Notes: generated by a model not told the origin, from the sequence alone. 64,000 nucleotides of DNA from Hydrogenophaga sp. (GCF_030651625.1 NZ_JAUSCF010000033.1:1-64000); one strand, 5' to 3'; numbered from the stretch's first letter, positions 16,437-24,437 are shown. Program-made: numbers and translations.

Positions 16437-17264
16437 ATGTTGTCCCTCTCACTCGGCCCGATCGCACTGCCGGTGGCACCCCTTGTGCTGTTGTGCGCCG
16501 TCTGGGGCACATCCTTTCTCGCTTCTCGCCTCGCGCGCAAGAGCGAAGACGCGGCTCAGGGCGAGGTGGCTGGCAACACCGTGTTCCACGCCGCGCTGGT
16601 CGGCTTGCTGGCAGCGCGCCTGGCCTACCTGGTCATCCATGCCGATGCCTACCTCGCGTCGCCGCTGTCGGCGCTGGATGTGCGTGACGGCGGCTGGAAC
16701 GCACCTGCGGGACTGGTCGCTGGTTTGGTCTGGTTGGCATGGCGCAGCCTGCGCTGGCCCAGGCTGAAAAAAGCCTGGCTCGTGAGCAGTCTGGCCGGTG
16801 TGACCGTCTGGTGGCTCGCATCCACCGCGATCGGTCTGGCTGGCTCGCCGTCCATGCCGGATGTGGAGCTGGCCGGACTGGAAGGGGGCGAATCCCTCAC
16901 CCTGTCGCAGGCGGCTCAAGGGCGACCCGTGGTCGTCAACCTGTGGGCGACCTGGTGCGCGCCCTGCCGCGTCGAGATGCCCATGCTGGCCGCCGCGCAA
17001 CAGCGCGAAACAGCCGTGGGCTTTCTCTTCGTCAATCAGGGCGAGTCGCCCGCTGCGGTGCAAACCTACCTGCGCCAGGAGGGTTTGCCGCTGCGCGAGG
17101 TGCTGCTTGACAAGGGATCCAGACTCGGCGAAGCCATTGGCTCACGCGGTATTCCTGTCACGCTTTTCTACGATGCACAGGGCAGGCAGGTCGATGCCCA
17201 CTTTGGCATCCTCAATGCTGCCGCACTGGAGAGCCGCTTGCGCCAGCTTCGACCAACCAGATGA
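16437..17264 (+). CDS. Membrane-anchored TlpA-like thiol-disulfide oxidoreductase
   Basis: A 275-residue protein with two parts. Residues 1-135 contain about four hydrophobic helices resembling a shortened prolipoprotein diacylglyceryl transferase-like membrane module (HAALVGLLAARLAYLV). Residues 140-275 form a periplasmic thioredoxin-like domain with the active site W173-C-A-P-C177 and the cis-Pro segment GSRGIPVTLF. Such fusions are known in Betaproteobacteria. The thioredoxin part probably reduces or oxidises protein or small thiols in the periplasm. It starts three bases after the hydrolase stop within the persulfide-response operon. That the N-terminal half has transferase activity is unlikely, as it is short. 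Confidence 0.8.
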   Translation: MLSLSLGPIALPVAPLVLLCAVWGTSFLASRLARKSEDAAQGEVAGNTVFHAALVGLLAARLAYLVIHADAYLASPLSALDVRDGGWNAPAGLVAGLVWLAWRSLRWPRLKKAWLVSSLAGVTVWWLASTAIGLAGSPSMPDVELAGLEGGESLTLSQAAQGRPVVVNLWATWCAPCRVEMPMLAAAQQRETAVGFLFVNQGESPAAVQTYLRQEGLPLREVLLDKGSRLGEAIGSRGIPVTLFYDAQGRQVDAHFGILNAAALESRLRQLRPTR

Positions 17265-17277
17265 ATACCGTCACCCC

Positions 17278-17919
17278 ATGAATACCAACACCAAGACCTC
17301 CTCACCATTCAACTCGCCCGCCCAGACCTGGAACCAGCGCTTTGCCGCGCCCGGTTTCCTGTTCGGTTCCGCGCCCAATGCCTGGCTGCGTGAGCACGCA
17401 TCCGTCTGGTCGCCGGGCGAGCGAGTGCTGTGCGTGGCCGATGGCGAGGGCCGAAACAGCGTCTGGCTGGCCGAACAGGGGCTCGACGTGGAGGCCTTCG
17501 ACATCGCAGAGGTGGGCGTGGCCAAGGCCCGTGACCTCGCTGCGCAGCGGGGTGCGACGGTCAACTTCTCAGTTGCTGACTGTGACGACTACGCCTGGCC
17601 CGAGGCGGCCTGTGACGGGGTCGCTGCCATCTTCGTGCAGTTTGCAGACCCGGCCCTGCGCGAGCGGCTGTTCGCGCGCATGGTTCGTGCGCTGAAGCCT
17701 GGGGGCCATCTGGTGCTTCAGGGGTACACGCCCAGGCAGCTGGAATACAAGACCGGCGGGCCGCCGCTGGCTTCGCATCTGTATACCGAGGCCCTGTTGC
17801 GCGAGGCGTTCGCCGAGCTCGATATCGTGGCGTTGCGTGAATACGAAGAGGATCTGGCCGAAGGCAGTGGCCACCATGGCCGTTCCGCCCTGATCGGGCT
17901 GGTCGCCCGGCGTCGCTGA
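17278..17919 (+). CDS. Class I SAM-dependent methyltransferase
   Basis: A 213-residue soluble methyltransferase. It begins with the TWNQRFAAPGFLFGSAPNAWL segment seen in TehB- and thiopurine methyltransferase-related proteins. SAM motif I appears as VLCVADGEGRNSVWLAEQG (about residues 52-70), and post-motif I as VEAFDIAEVGV. KPGGHLVLQGYTPRQLEY follows. Relatives methylate thiols, selenite or tellurite, but no substrate can be read from the sequence. ATG at 17278 is used because a longer reading overlaps the TlpA gene. It sits in the BigR-type operon beside an ICMT-like membrane methyltransferase, which makes small-thiol S-methylation a testable idea. Confidence 0.8.
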   Translation: MNTNTKTSSPFNSPAQTWNQRFAAPGFLFGSAPNAWLREHASVWSPGERVLCVADGEGRNSVWLAEQGLDVEAFDIAEVGVAKARDLAAQRGATVNFSVADCDDYAWPEAACDGVAAIFVQFADPALRERLFARMVRALKPGGHLVLQGYTPRQLEYKTGGPPLASHLYTEALLREAFAELDIVALREYEEDLAEGSGHHGRSALIGLVARRR

Positions 17920-17926
17920 TCGCGAC

Positions 17927-18403
17927 ATGTCCATGCACCTCCCCGACAAACGCTTTGCCAACCGCCTGGGCACCACACTGGTCGTGCTTCAGTTCGGTTG
18001 CATCCTCCTTCTGGCCGGGTGGGCCGCACCGGCATTCCTGGCGGGGCAGGTGCCAATGGGTGCGTGGTTCAGCACCGTGCTGGGTGTGCTGCTGGGCGCG
18101 TGGGCCTTGTCCAGCAATCGGCTGGGCAACTTCAACATCCGGCCGGTACCGCGCGAGGGCGGGACGCTGGTTCAACAAGGACCCTACCGCTGGATCCGCC
18201 ACCCGATGTATTCCGCTGTGATCGCCTGTGGACTGGCATGCGCGTGGACCAGCGCCACCTGGGGCGCCTGGCTGGTGCTGGCTTTGCTGGTGGTCGTGCT
18301 GGTGGTCAAGGCCGCCTTCGAAGAACGGTGGATGGTCGCCGCGCATCCCGGCTATGCCGGCTATCGCCTTCATACAAAGCGCTTCCTGCCATGGATCGTC
18401 TGA
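17927..18403 (+). CDS. Isoprenylcysteine carboxyl methyltransferase-family membrane protein
   Basis: A 158-residue integral membrane protein with about four hydrophobic helices and the ICMT/PEMT signature GPYRWIRHPMYSAV near residues 85-98, followed by AAFEERWM and HPGYAGYRLHTKRFLPW. Bacterial members of this fold methylate phospholipids or small sulfur compounds (for example MddA, a larger relative that makes dimethyl sulfide). It begins seven bases after the soluble methyltransferase gene and ends the operon. It converges with the minus-strand monooxygenase gene 23 bases away. Substrate unknown; sulfur chemistry is suggested only by context. Confidence 0.8.
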   Translation: MSMHLPDKRFANRLGTTLVVLQFGCILLLAGWAAPAFLAGQVPMGAWFSTVLGVLLGAWALSSNRLGNFNIRPVPREGGTLVQQGPYRWIRHPMYSAVIACGLACAWTSATWGAWLVLALLVVVLVVKAAFEERWMVAAHPGYAGYRLHTKRFLPWIV

Positions 18404-18425
18404 CTCTTTGTGCGCCAACCTGTTG

Positions 18426-20153
18426 TCAGGTGGTCCTTGCACGGATTCTGGCGACGCGATCCCAGACCGCGTCAGCATCCTGCGCATCCCGGCCACGCCA
18501 CGCGATCACCTGATCGGGCCTCACGATCAGCAGACCCGCGTCCAGCAGGGCGCCCACCTGGTCCGTAGTCAGCATGAGCAGCTTCACATCGAGTCCTGCC
18601 GCGTGTCCTGCGTCTGCGAGCGCTTGCGCCTCGGCTTGCAACTGGCTGGGCGCGAGCACGGTCCATTCGAAGCCCAGCAGGTCGTACAGCGAGCGCTCAC
18701 CCTCGAGCCAGCAATGGGGCAGGCGCCCACCCGGGTTCGTGGTGGGGATGTATTCGTTGGCCTGGTCGGTGGGTATGTGCGCTGGGTCGCTGTACACCAG
18801 CGGCGAGTGGTCATAGCGTTCACCGAACGTGACACCCGGAATGTTGAACTCGCGACGCACGTGCGCGCCCAGTTCGGCGCTTGCGTGGGCGCGCAGCTGT
18901 TCGCCCTCATTTCCATCGGCCTCCAGCGCGGGCGTGGCTTCGAACAATCCCACCGAGTCGGCAAACTGACGCGCATACGCTGTGTTGCGCAGGCCGATGG
19001 GTCGGCGTTCCTGCTCATAGCTGTCCAGCAGCGATGGGTGTGACTGCCCCTTGACCACGGCGGCGAGCTTCCAGGCCAGGTTGACCGCATCGCCCACAGC
19101 GGTGTTGTAGCCCAGACCGCCCGTGGGCGTGAACAGGTGGGCGGCGTCGCCTGCAAGGAACACGTTGCCTTGCTGGTAACGCTCGGCCACCAGCGAGTGG
19201 CCTGCGATCCAGATGCCGGTTGAAAGAATCTCGATGTCGAGGTTGGCCATGCCGCTGGCTTCAGCAAAAATGCGCCGCGCGTCCTCGTGCGTCCATTGTT
19301 CCGGGGTTTCGCCAGGTTGAACGGCCGCGTGGAAGGCGAACTCGCCCCGGCCATCCACCGAAGCCATGAACACCCGTCGCTCGTGATTGACCGACACGTA
19401 CATCCAGGCGATGTCGTGCGGAAACTGCTGGTAGAAGGCGGGGGCACGCAGGTAGATGGCAAACATTTTGCCGCCCATGAACTGGCGCTGCAGACCGGTG
19501 GCCCCCACCATGCCGATGCCGAGTGCATTGCGCACGGAGCTGCGGGCGCCATCTGCACCAATCAGGTAGCGGGCGTGCACCGTGACCGGCTTGCTTTCCT
19601 TCGCTACAGGTGTCACCTGCGCGGTCACGCCATCGGCCGTGTCTTCAAACGACTGCAGTCGCCAGCCAAATCCGATTTGTCGGCCTGTGCGCTTTTCCGC
19701 GTGTTCACGCAGCACCGCTTCCACAAACTTCTGCGATACGCGGTGGGGCAGTTCGGCCGCGCTCCACGATCCGCCCAGCTGTTTGATCTGCTGCGTGGCC
19801 TGGGCGGCGGTGGGCAGCCGCAGGCGGGCCAGTTCATGGTGCGCGAATCGGGTGAAGTAGGCGATGTCGGTGGGGTGATCACCGGGCAGGCCGAGTGCGC
19901 GCACCTGTTGTGAAATGCCGATGCGCCGGAAATGCTCCATGGTGCGCGCCTGGGTGGCATTGGCCTGCGGGTTGAAGGCGGTGCCCGGCTTCGGGTCCAC
20001 CACCAGACAGGCTACATTCCTGAGGCCAAGTTCGTTTGCCAGCATCAAGCCGCATGGACCCGCGCCAGCGATCAGGACGTCCACATTCAGCTCGAGGCCT
20101 TGAGCAGTGAGCAGATCCATCGGCAGGTGGTCCGGCAAGGTCTGGTTTGGCAT
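18426..20153 (-). CDS. FAD-dependent aromatic monooxygenase (class A)
   Basis: A 575-residue flavoprotein monooxygenase. The FAD-binding motif VLIAGAGPCGLMLANEL lies near residues 27-43, the DG motif at YLIGADGARSSVR, and the second FAD motif at FLAGDAAHLFTPTGGLGYNTAVGDAVNLAWKL. The C-terminal thioredoxin-like region (residues about 430-575) is typical of phenol hydroxylase and PheA/TfdB/MhpA-type enzymes. It hydroxylates an unidentified aromatic ring using NAD(P)H and O2. It is divergent from a MarR regulator with only 47 bases between the two start codons, suggesting control by that regulator and an aromatic inducer. Confidence 0.85.
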   Translation of the reverse strand: MPNQTLPDHLPMDLLTAQGLELNVDVLIAGAGPCGLMLANELGLRNVACLVVDPKPGTAFNPQANATQARTMEHFRRIGISQQVRALGLPGDHPTDIAYFTRFAHHELARLRLPTAAQATQQIKQLGGSWSAAELPHRVSQKFVEAVLREHAEKRTGRQIGFGWRLQSFEDTADGVTAQVTPVAKESKPVTVHARYLIGADGARSSVRNALGIGMVGATGLQRQFMGGKMFAIYLRAPAFYQQFPHDIAWMYVSVNHERRVFMASVDGRGEFAFHAAVQPGETPEQWTHEDARRIFAEASGMANLDIEILSTGIWIAGHSLVAERYQQGNVFLAGDAAHLFTPTGGLGYNTAVGDAVNLAWKLAAVVKGQSHPSLLDSYEQERRPIGLRNTAYARQFADSVGLFEATPALEADGNEGEQLRAHASAELGAHVRREFNIPGVTFGERYDHSPLVYSDPAHIPTDQANEYIPTTNPGGRLPHCWLEGERSLYDLLGFEWTVLAPSQLQAEAQALADAGHAAGLDVKLLMLTTDQVGALLDAGLLIVRPDQVIAWRGRDAQDADAVWDRVARIRARTT

Positions 20154-20170
20154 GTCTCGGTCCCATATAG

Positions 20171-20183
20171 TTAGGTTACCTTA
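20171..20183. promoter_or_regulatory. Candidate MarR operator
   Basis: Near-palindrome TTAGGT-T-ACCTTA in the short A/T-rich region between the divergent monooxygenase and MarR genes. Its position would let one bound repressor shut both promoters. This is inferred from symmetry and location. Confidence 0.5.
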
Positions 20184-20200
20184 GTAATTCCATTCTACGC

Positions 20201-20698
20201 ATGAAGCCGGTTTCAACAAGGCCCCCCCGGGCCAGCGATGCCTGGCGCCTTGGCAATGCCGGTCGGGTGCTGGGCGACGCGCTCACGCGTTTCGAAGCCC
20301 GGGTGCTTGAACTCATGACCCTCGCCGGCCATGGCCACACACGGCTTTCTCACGTCAATCTCACCCGACATCTGGATCTGGAGGGAACACGCATCACCGA
20401 ACTGGCACGCCGTGCCCACATGACGAATGCGGCCATGACCGAGTTGATCGATCAGTGTGAAGCCCTCGGACTGGTGGCGCGAGCCGTGGATGCCAGCGAC
20501 AAGCGCGCCCGCATGGTGCGTTTCACCGATGCAGGGCGCGACTGGTTGATCGCCTTCGGAAAGGCGGTGAAGAAGGCCGAGCGCGAACTGTTCACAGAGA
20601 TCGGCCCCGAGGCCTGCGCAGTGCTGCTGGATGGCCTGGGACGCTACGCCGGCAAGGTGCGGTCAATCCGGGTGGGCACCAGCAACGATCCCCAGTGA
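20201..20698 (+). CDS. MarR family transcriptional regulator
   Basis: A 165-residue winged-helix regulator. The recognition helix region reads GTRITELARRAHMTNAAMTELIDQCEALGLVARAVDASDKRARMVRFTDAGRDWL, with the MarR wing D..DKRAR. An N-terminal basic extension of about 25 residues precedes the domain. It is divergent from the FAD monooxygenase and probably represses it until a phenolic ligand binds, as is usual for such pairs; this is inference. Downstream lies a long palindrome (20733-20897). Confidence 0.82.
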   Translation: MKPVSTRPPRASDAWRLGNAGRVLGDALTRFEARVLELMTLAGHGHTRLSHVNLTRHLDLEGTRITELARRAHMTNAAMTELIDQCEALGLVARAVDASDKRARMVRFTDAGRDWLIAFGKAVKKAERELFTEIGPEACAVLLDGLGRYAGKVRSIRVGTSNDPQ

Positions 20699-20732
20699 TT
20701 GCTGGTGCGAGGTTGAAGCGGCCGGTGGTGCC

Positions 20733-20897
20733 AGGAGCCTGCGCGGCAGAACGACATCGGCTGCAACCCATGGAGAAAAGTCCCACTTCGCCCCCGTTTT
20801 TCCGGCTGTGGCTACGGCCACAGTCCTCAAAATCGGCGCCGAATTGGGCTCTTTTCCCACGCGTTTCGCTTCGATGCCTTCTGCCGCGCAGGCTCCT
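20733..20897. repeat. 165-bp long palindromic element
   Basis: Perfect 19-base terminal inverted repeats AGGAGCCTGCGCGGCAGAA (20733-20751) and its complement (20879-20897). Partly matching inner arms flank GAGAAAAGTCCC and GGGCTCTTTTCCC. The centre is the hairpin CTGTGGCTACGGCCACAG near 20805-20822. No gene is seen inside. It could be a non-autonomous mobile element or a structured RNA. Confidence 0.75.
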
Positions 20898-20960
20898 AGG
20901 TCCGTCAGCGGCACTTTGGGTTGCGCTGGTGGTTAGGCGAAAGGGCGTGAGCGCCTCCTG

Positions 20961-21305
20961 TCAGGCCGGTTCCGTTCCGGCGCCGCCAATGGCAGACTGC
21001 TTGTGGCTCACGTGGTACGCCGTCAGCACATGGGCCGCGATCATGTCCAGGCTGGGGCGGGTGTTGCCCTGCTTGTCGGTCCACACCTTGGGTGTGAGCG
21101 AGCCGGAGAGTGCAATGGCGTCGCCATCAGTGAGGGCGAGCAGGGCGGCGCAGGGAGCATCGTCAAAGGCGATGACGTTGACGATGTGTTCCTCATCGGC
21201 CTTGTTGCGTGCCAATACCCTGGCCACCATATACGAGCGGCCCGTCTTGTCCACGCGGCGCGAGGCATCTCCCATCAGCCGACCTGCGATCAATCCGTCA
21301 ATCAT
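20961..21305 (-). CDS. Short single-stranded DNA-binding protein paralogue
   Basis: A 114-residue OB-fold protein resembling the SSB core (MIDGLIAGRLMGDASRRVDKTGRSYMVARVLARNK, then IALSGSLTPKVWTDKQGNTRPSLDMIAAHV). It is much shorter than SSB (about 165-180 residues) and lacks the acidic C-terminal tip DDDIPF that recruits replication partners, ending instead in GGAGTEPA. Start at 21305 matches the family MIDG..; longer reading upstream lacks likeness. It may be an accessory ssDNA binder, as in some plasmid or recombination contexts, but no phage or plasmid genes are nearby. Confidence 0.75.
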   Translation of the reverse strand: MIDGLIAGRLMGDASRRVDKTGRSYMVARVLARNKADEEHIVNVIAFDDAPCAALLALTDGDAIALSGSLTPKVWTDKQGNTRPSLDMIAAHVLTAYHVSHKQSAIGGAGTEPA

Positions 21306-21374
21306 GTGTGGGCCTTTTTTTTGGCTGAAAAGAATCAGCTCCGCCGCCTGAAAAAGCGCCATCCAGGGCACCGC

Positions 21375-21439
21375 CGGGTCGGCTCTGCCGAACGGCCATT
21401 GCCGCCCCCTTGAGGGGGTCGCGCGAAGCCCGACGCGGG
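21375..21439. repeat. Intergenic hairpin repeat
   Basis: Contains GGCTCTGCCG and CCCCCTTGAGGGGG hairpins, the recurring intergenic repeat of this genome (compare 46622-46687 and 61278-61372). Confidence 0.65.
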
Positions 21440-21452
21440 TGATTTGTTGTAC

Positions 21453-21953
21453 TCACCTCGGCTTCACAAAGTCTGAGGCGATCCAGGCTTGCGCGCTGTC
21501 CACCGTCAGTTTGAAGGTGGGTGGCGCCGGCACGCAGGCCAGCAATTCCTGGAACTCATCCAGCGCTCTCAAGTTGGCGGTGGCGCCTTCTTCGTCGGGA
21601 ACAATGGCCAGTTCCACCCGAATGCGCCGGCCATCGACCGACACGCTCACGTTCTTGTTGAGTTCGGCATGGCGCTGCTGTTCGGACCGGCGAATCACCT
21701 CCTTGGCCGTTTTGACCAGGGTGTTGAAGGTGCCGGTGTCCAGCGGCTTGGGGTTCTTCTTGTCGCGGCCCATGGTCCAGGGGCCCACCAGGGCGGGCTC
21801 TGCCTCGCCATCGAGGTACATGGCCACCGCCCAGCCGTCATCGTCTTCGTTCTTGATGACGCGGGCGGTCCAGTGTTCGTCGCTCCATACGCGGTCTTCG
21901 TGCACGGGCTCGTGGGTGTCAGCGCTCATTTGTGCGGTGGGCGTAAAACTCAT
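21453..21953 (-). CDS. Conserved hypothetical protein
   Basis: A 166-residue soluble protein I do not recognise with certainty. It is acidic at the N terminus (HEDRVWSDEHWTARVIKNEDDDGWAVAMYLDGE) and has a mid-section KTAKEVIRRSEQQRHAEL resembling a coiled helix, then a beta-rich VSVSVDGRRIRVELAIVPDEE stretch. No signal peptide, membrane span or known motif is visible. Its start overlaps the stop of the upstream FKBP gene by four bases (ATGA), so the two are translationally coupled. An internal Met at residue 9 could also be the start. Similar short proteins of unknown role are common in Comamonadaceae. Confidence 0.7.
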   Translation of the reverse strand: MSFTPTAQMSADTHEPVHEDRVWSDEHWTARVIKNEDDDGWAVAMYLDGEAEPALVGPWTMGRDKKNPKPLDTGTFNTLVKTAKEVIRRSEQQRHAELNKNVSVSVDGRRIRVELAIVPDEEGATANLRALDEFQELLACVPAPPTFKLTVDSAQAWIASDFVKPR

Positions 21954-22381
21954 TGGCCCTGGACGGCCAGCAGCTGCACCTGGAATTTCAATGTGCTGTT
22001 GGGCGGGATCACGCCGGGAATACCGCGCTCGCCGTAGGCTGTTGCGGGTGGGCAGGTCAGGTCGGCGGTGTCACCCACTTTCATTTCCTGCACCGCCTGC
22101 GTCCAGCAGGGCACCACCCGGTTGAGCGGAAAGCTGGCGGGTTGGCCGCGCTTGAACGAGCTGTCGAACTCGGTGCCGTCGAGCAGCGTACCGCGGTAGT
22201 GCACCTGCACCGTGTCGGTGGCCCTGGGCTTGGTGCCCTGGCCGGCGGCGCTCCATTTCATGGCCACACCGGAGGCCAGTACCTTGTCAGCGGGCAGTGC
22301 AGTGGTCTGGGCGTGGGCGGTGAAGACGCTCGTGGCAAGGACGGTGGACAGGAGAGCGACCAGGGTGTAGCGGTGTGTCAT
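21950..22381 (-). CDS. FKBP-type peptidyl-prolyl cis-trans isomerase, periplasmic
   Basis: A 143-residue FKBP isomerase. Residues 1-24 form a Sec signal peptide ending in AHA. The FKBP core follows with VQVHYRGTLLDGTEFDSSFKRGQPASFPLNRVVPCWTQAVQEMKVGD and CPPATAYGERGIPGVIPPNSTLKFQVQLLAV, matching the active-site Tyr, Phe/Asp and Ile positions of the family. It speeds proline isomerisation in periplasmic protein folding. It is transcribed ahead of, and coupled by ATGA overlap to, the hypothetical gene at 21453. Confidence 0.92.
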   Translation of the reverse strand: MTHRYTLVALLSTVLATSVFTAHAQTTALPADKVLASGVAMKWSAAGQGTKPRATDTVQVHYRGTLLDGTEFDSSFKRGQPASFPLNRVVPCWTQAVQEMKVGDTADLTCPPATAYGERGIPGVIPPNSTLKFQVQLLAVQGQ

Positions 22382-22808
22382 GGTTTGAAGGTGGGTGGCA
22401 TTGGGGGGAGGCAGGTAGGGCGTGCGCAGGTCTGCAGTGGTTCAAGAACCGGATCTGCATTCTGCAGAACGAAGGCTTCCGTGGGCCCATCGCCTGCGCC
22501 AATGAGGCGTGTGACCGCAGACCCGACGGTCAACTGCCCGTTGCTGAAACATGCAAGGGTAGCCGAAGCGCAGGCTACATGTTGCTCTGGGTCTGGAAGA
22601 CCGGTGCCGTTCTCGCATCTTTGCCATGGAAATGCGCGATACCAGCACCCCTGACGCGCCTGCCGGGTGTGGTCTTTTTTTGTGTTCGCCCGCGGGGCGC
22701 TTTCAGCCGCTGGAGCCATGGTGCGTGAAAGCGCTGACGCAGGTGCTGCGATCCCTGGACAGCAACTCGCTCGCCACGGTTGCCCGCCCCCCATCCACCA
22801 GCCAGGCG
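22382..22808. other. 427-bp intergenic region, no gene recognised
   Basis: Open frames in this stretch have no recognisable protein character. A T-run (TCTTTTTTT near 22672-22680) preceded by GC-rich sequence could be a weak plus-strand terminator, but no plus-strand gene ends here. Nothing else is assigned. Confidence 0.4.
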
Positions 22809-23798
22809 TCACCTCATGGCATTGATCTTTTCCAGCATGCCCGCTGGCCATTGTTTGGCTTCGGCGGACGCCAGATAGATCTTTTGCGCGTGCTCGCGGA
22901 AGGCGTCAATGTTGGGCTCGTACACGTCCAGACCCTGCTGGCGGAAGCTCTCGGCCAGTTCCTTTTCTCGCTTGAGGTGTTCGGCCGTGCTCCAGGCGAT
23001 GGCCTTGTCGGCGGCAGCCTGGAAGGCTTGCTGCCTGGCGGGCGTCATGCTTTCCCAGATCTTCATGCTCACCGTGAGCAGGTCGTAGCCCACCAGGTGC
23101 GAGGTCAGCACGATCTGCGACATGACCTCGAAGAACTTCATGTTCTGCACGTTGGGCAGGGGATTGTCCTGGCCGTCGATCGCGCCGGTCTGCAAGCCGG
23201 TGTAGGTCTCGGCGTAGGCCATGGGCGTGGGGTTGGCACCCAGCGAGCGGCCCAGCAGGGCCCAGCTTTCGCCGGGAGGCATGCGCAGCTTGATGCCGGC
23301 CAGGTCGGCAGGCACGTTGATTTTTTTCTTGGGCTTGAGGCCGACCTGGCGCGTGCCGAAGAACGTGGGCCCGAGGATCTTCACCTTCAACTGGTCTTCG
23401 ACCATCTTCTTCATCTCGGTGCCCATGTCGCTGGCGAAGAAGGCACCGAGGTGGTTGGCGTCGCGGAACAGGTAGGCCGAGGTGAGCAGCGACCAGGCGG
23501 GCACCTGTTTGGAAATGTCCTGTGGCCCGATGTTGCCCATGTCGAGGTTGTTGCGCTGCAGGGCCACGAGCTCCGTGCCCTGGCGGTACAGGGTGGAGTT
23601 GAGGTAGACCTCGAGCTTGAAGTCGGCTTCCACGTCTTTGCCGAACATGCGCATCATGTCGGCGCGAATGTCGCGGTCGGAAAACACGGCGGCAAAGCGC
23701 AGCGGGGTGGTGCCCTGCGCCCATGCGGGCAGGAAGGTGGTGGATGCCAGGGCAGCGCCGGCAGCGATGGCGTGGCGGCGGTTGATGTGACGGTTCAT
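22809..23798 (-). CDS. TRAP transporter solute-binding protein (DctP)
   Basis: A 329-residue periplasmic binding protein of the DctP family. Residues 1-28 contain RRH and a hydrophobic stretch ending PAWAQ, a Tat-like or Sec signal. The mature part has LKLRMPPGES-type and QTGAIDGQDNPLPNV signatures (GIKLRMPPGESWALLGRSLGANPTPMAYAETYTGLQTGAIDGQDNP), with the conserved Arg that binds the ligand carboxylate. It should capture an organic acid for a tripartite symporter. The DctQ and DctM membrane subunits are absent from both sides, so it must pair with a remote transporter or act in sensing. It follows the dehydroquinase-like gene by 46 bases. Confidence 0.88.
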   Translation of the reverse strand: MNRHINRRHAIAAGAALASTTFLPAWAQGTTPLRFAAVFSDRDIRADMMRMFGKDVEADFKLEVYLNSTLYRQGTELVALQRNNLDMGNIGPQDISKQVPAWSLLTSAYLFRDANHLGAFFASDMGTEMKKMVEDQLKVKILGPTFFGTRQVGLKPKKKINVPADLAGIKLRMPPGESWALLGRSLGANPTPMAYAETYTGLQTGAIDGQDNPLPNVQNMKFFEVMSQIVLTSHLVGYDLLTVSMKIWESMTPARQQAFQAAADKAIAWSTAEHLKREKELAESFRQQGLDVYEPNIDAFREHAQKIYLASAEAKQWPAGMLEKINAMR

Positions 23799-23844
23799 GG
23801 CCAATGTCTCCTGTGGTTTGGGGTGAAAAGCAAGCAGAAAAAAC

Positions 23845-24288
23845 TCAGTCGGCGCGCAGTTGCTGGTGCACGGCCCGGATCGCCAGTTCGTAGCCGAACG
23901 CACCGAAGCCGCAGATGACGCCCGTGGCGGCCAGCGACACCAGCGATTTCTGGTACAGCTCGTCGCGGCGGTGGATGTTGGTGATGTGCACTTCCGCGAG
24001 CGGCTTGTCCAGCGCCTTGAGCGCGTCCAGCAAAGGAATGGAACGGAACGACAGCCCCGCCGGGTTGATGACCACGGCGGCCGCGGTTTCGCGCGCTTCG
24101 TGCACCCAGTCGACCAGCACCCCTTCGTGGTTGGATTGGCGAAATTCGCAGCCCAGTCCGAGTTCGCTCGCCACCCGGCGGCAGAGCTGCTCAACCTGGG
24201 CCAGCGTGGTGCTGCCATACAGCGTGGGCTCGCGCACCCCTAGCAGGTTCAGGTTGGGTCCGTTGAGGATGTGGATGGTGTCGGTCAT
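23845..24288 (-). CDS. Type II dehydroquinase-like protein with substituted active site
   Basis: A 147-residue protein of the type II 3-dehydroquinate dehydratase fold (NGPNLNLLGVREPTLYG start; RQSNHEG; INPAG; EVHITNIHRRDE). Numbering coincides with the M. tuberculosis enzyme. Arg19, Tyr24, Asn75, Glu99, His101 and Arg108 are kept, but His81 is Phe (SFRSI for THTSV) and Arg112 is Tyr. Both normally contact the substrate. It may therefore have a changed substrate or weak activity. It lies between a DctP gene and a divergent IclR regulator, a catabolic rather than biosynthetic setting. The ATG at 24288 gives the family-typical start. A normal aroQ would be expected elsewhere in the genome. Confidence 0.85.
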   Translation of the reverse strand: MTDTIHILNGPNLNLLGVREPTLYGSTTLAQVEQLCRRVASELGLGCEFRQSNHEGVLVDWVHEARETAAAVVINPAGLSFRSIPLLDALKALDKPLAEVHITNIHRRDELYQKSLVSLAATGVICGFGAFGYELAIRAVHQQLRAD

Positions 24289-24437
24289 GGCGATGATGTA
24301 TCGGGTCGTCGGCCGGGATGGGTCGGGTGACTGGTCAATGGCGCGGAGTGCGCATACATTGGTGGCTGCGTTTTTCAGTCCATCAAGGGGTGCCACCAGG
24401 TTCTTGCCGCCGATTCTTGACCCGGACCAGGAAAGAC

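Noticed and set aside
22375..22728. A 117-codon plus-strand frame downstream of the FKBP gene
   Set aside because: Overlaps the FKBP start, has no RBS and no protein likeness, so it is treated as intergenic.
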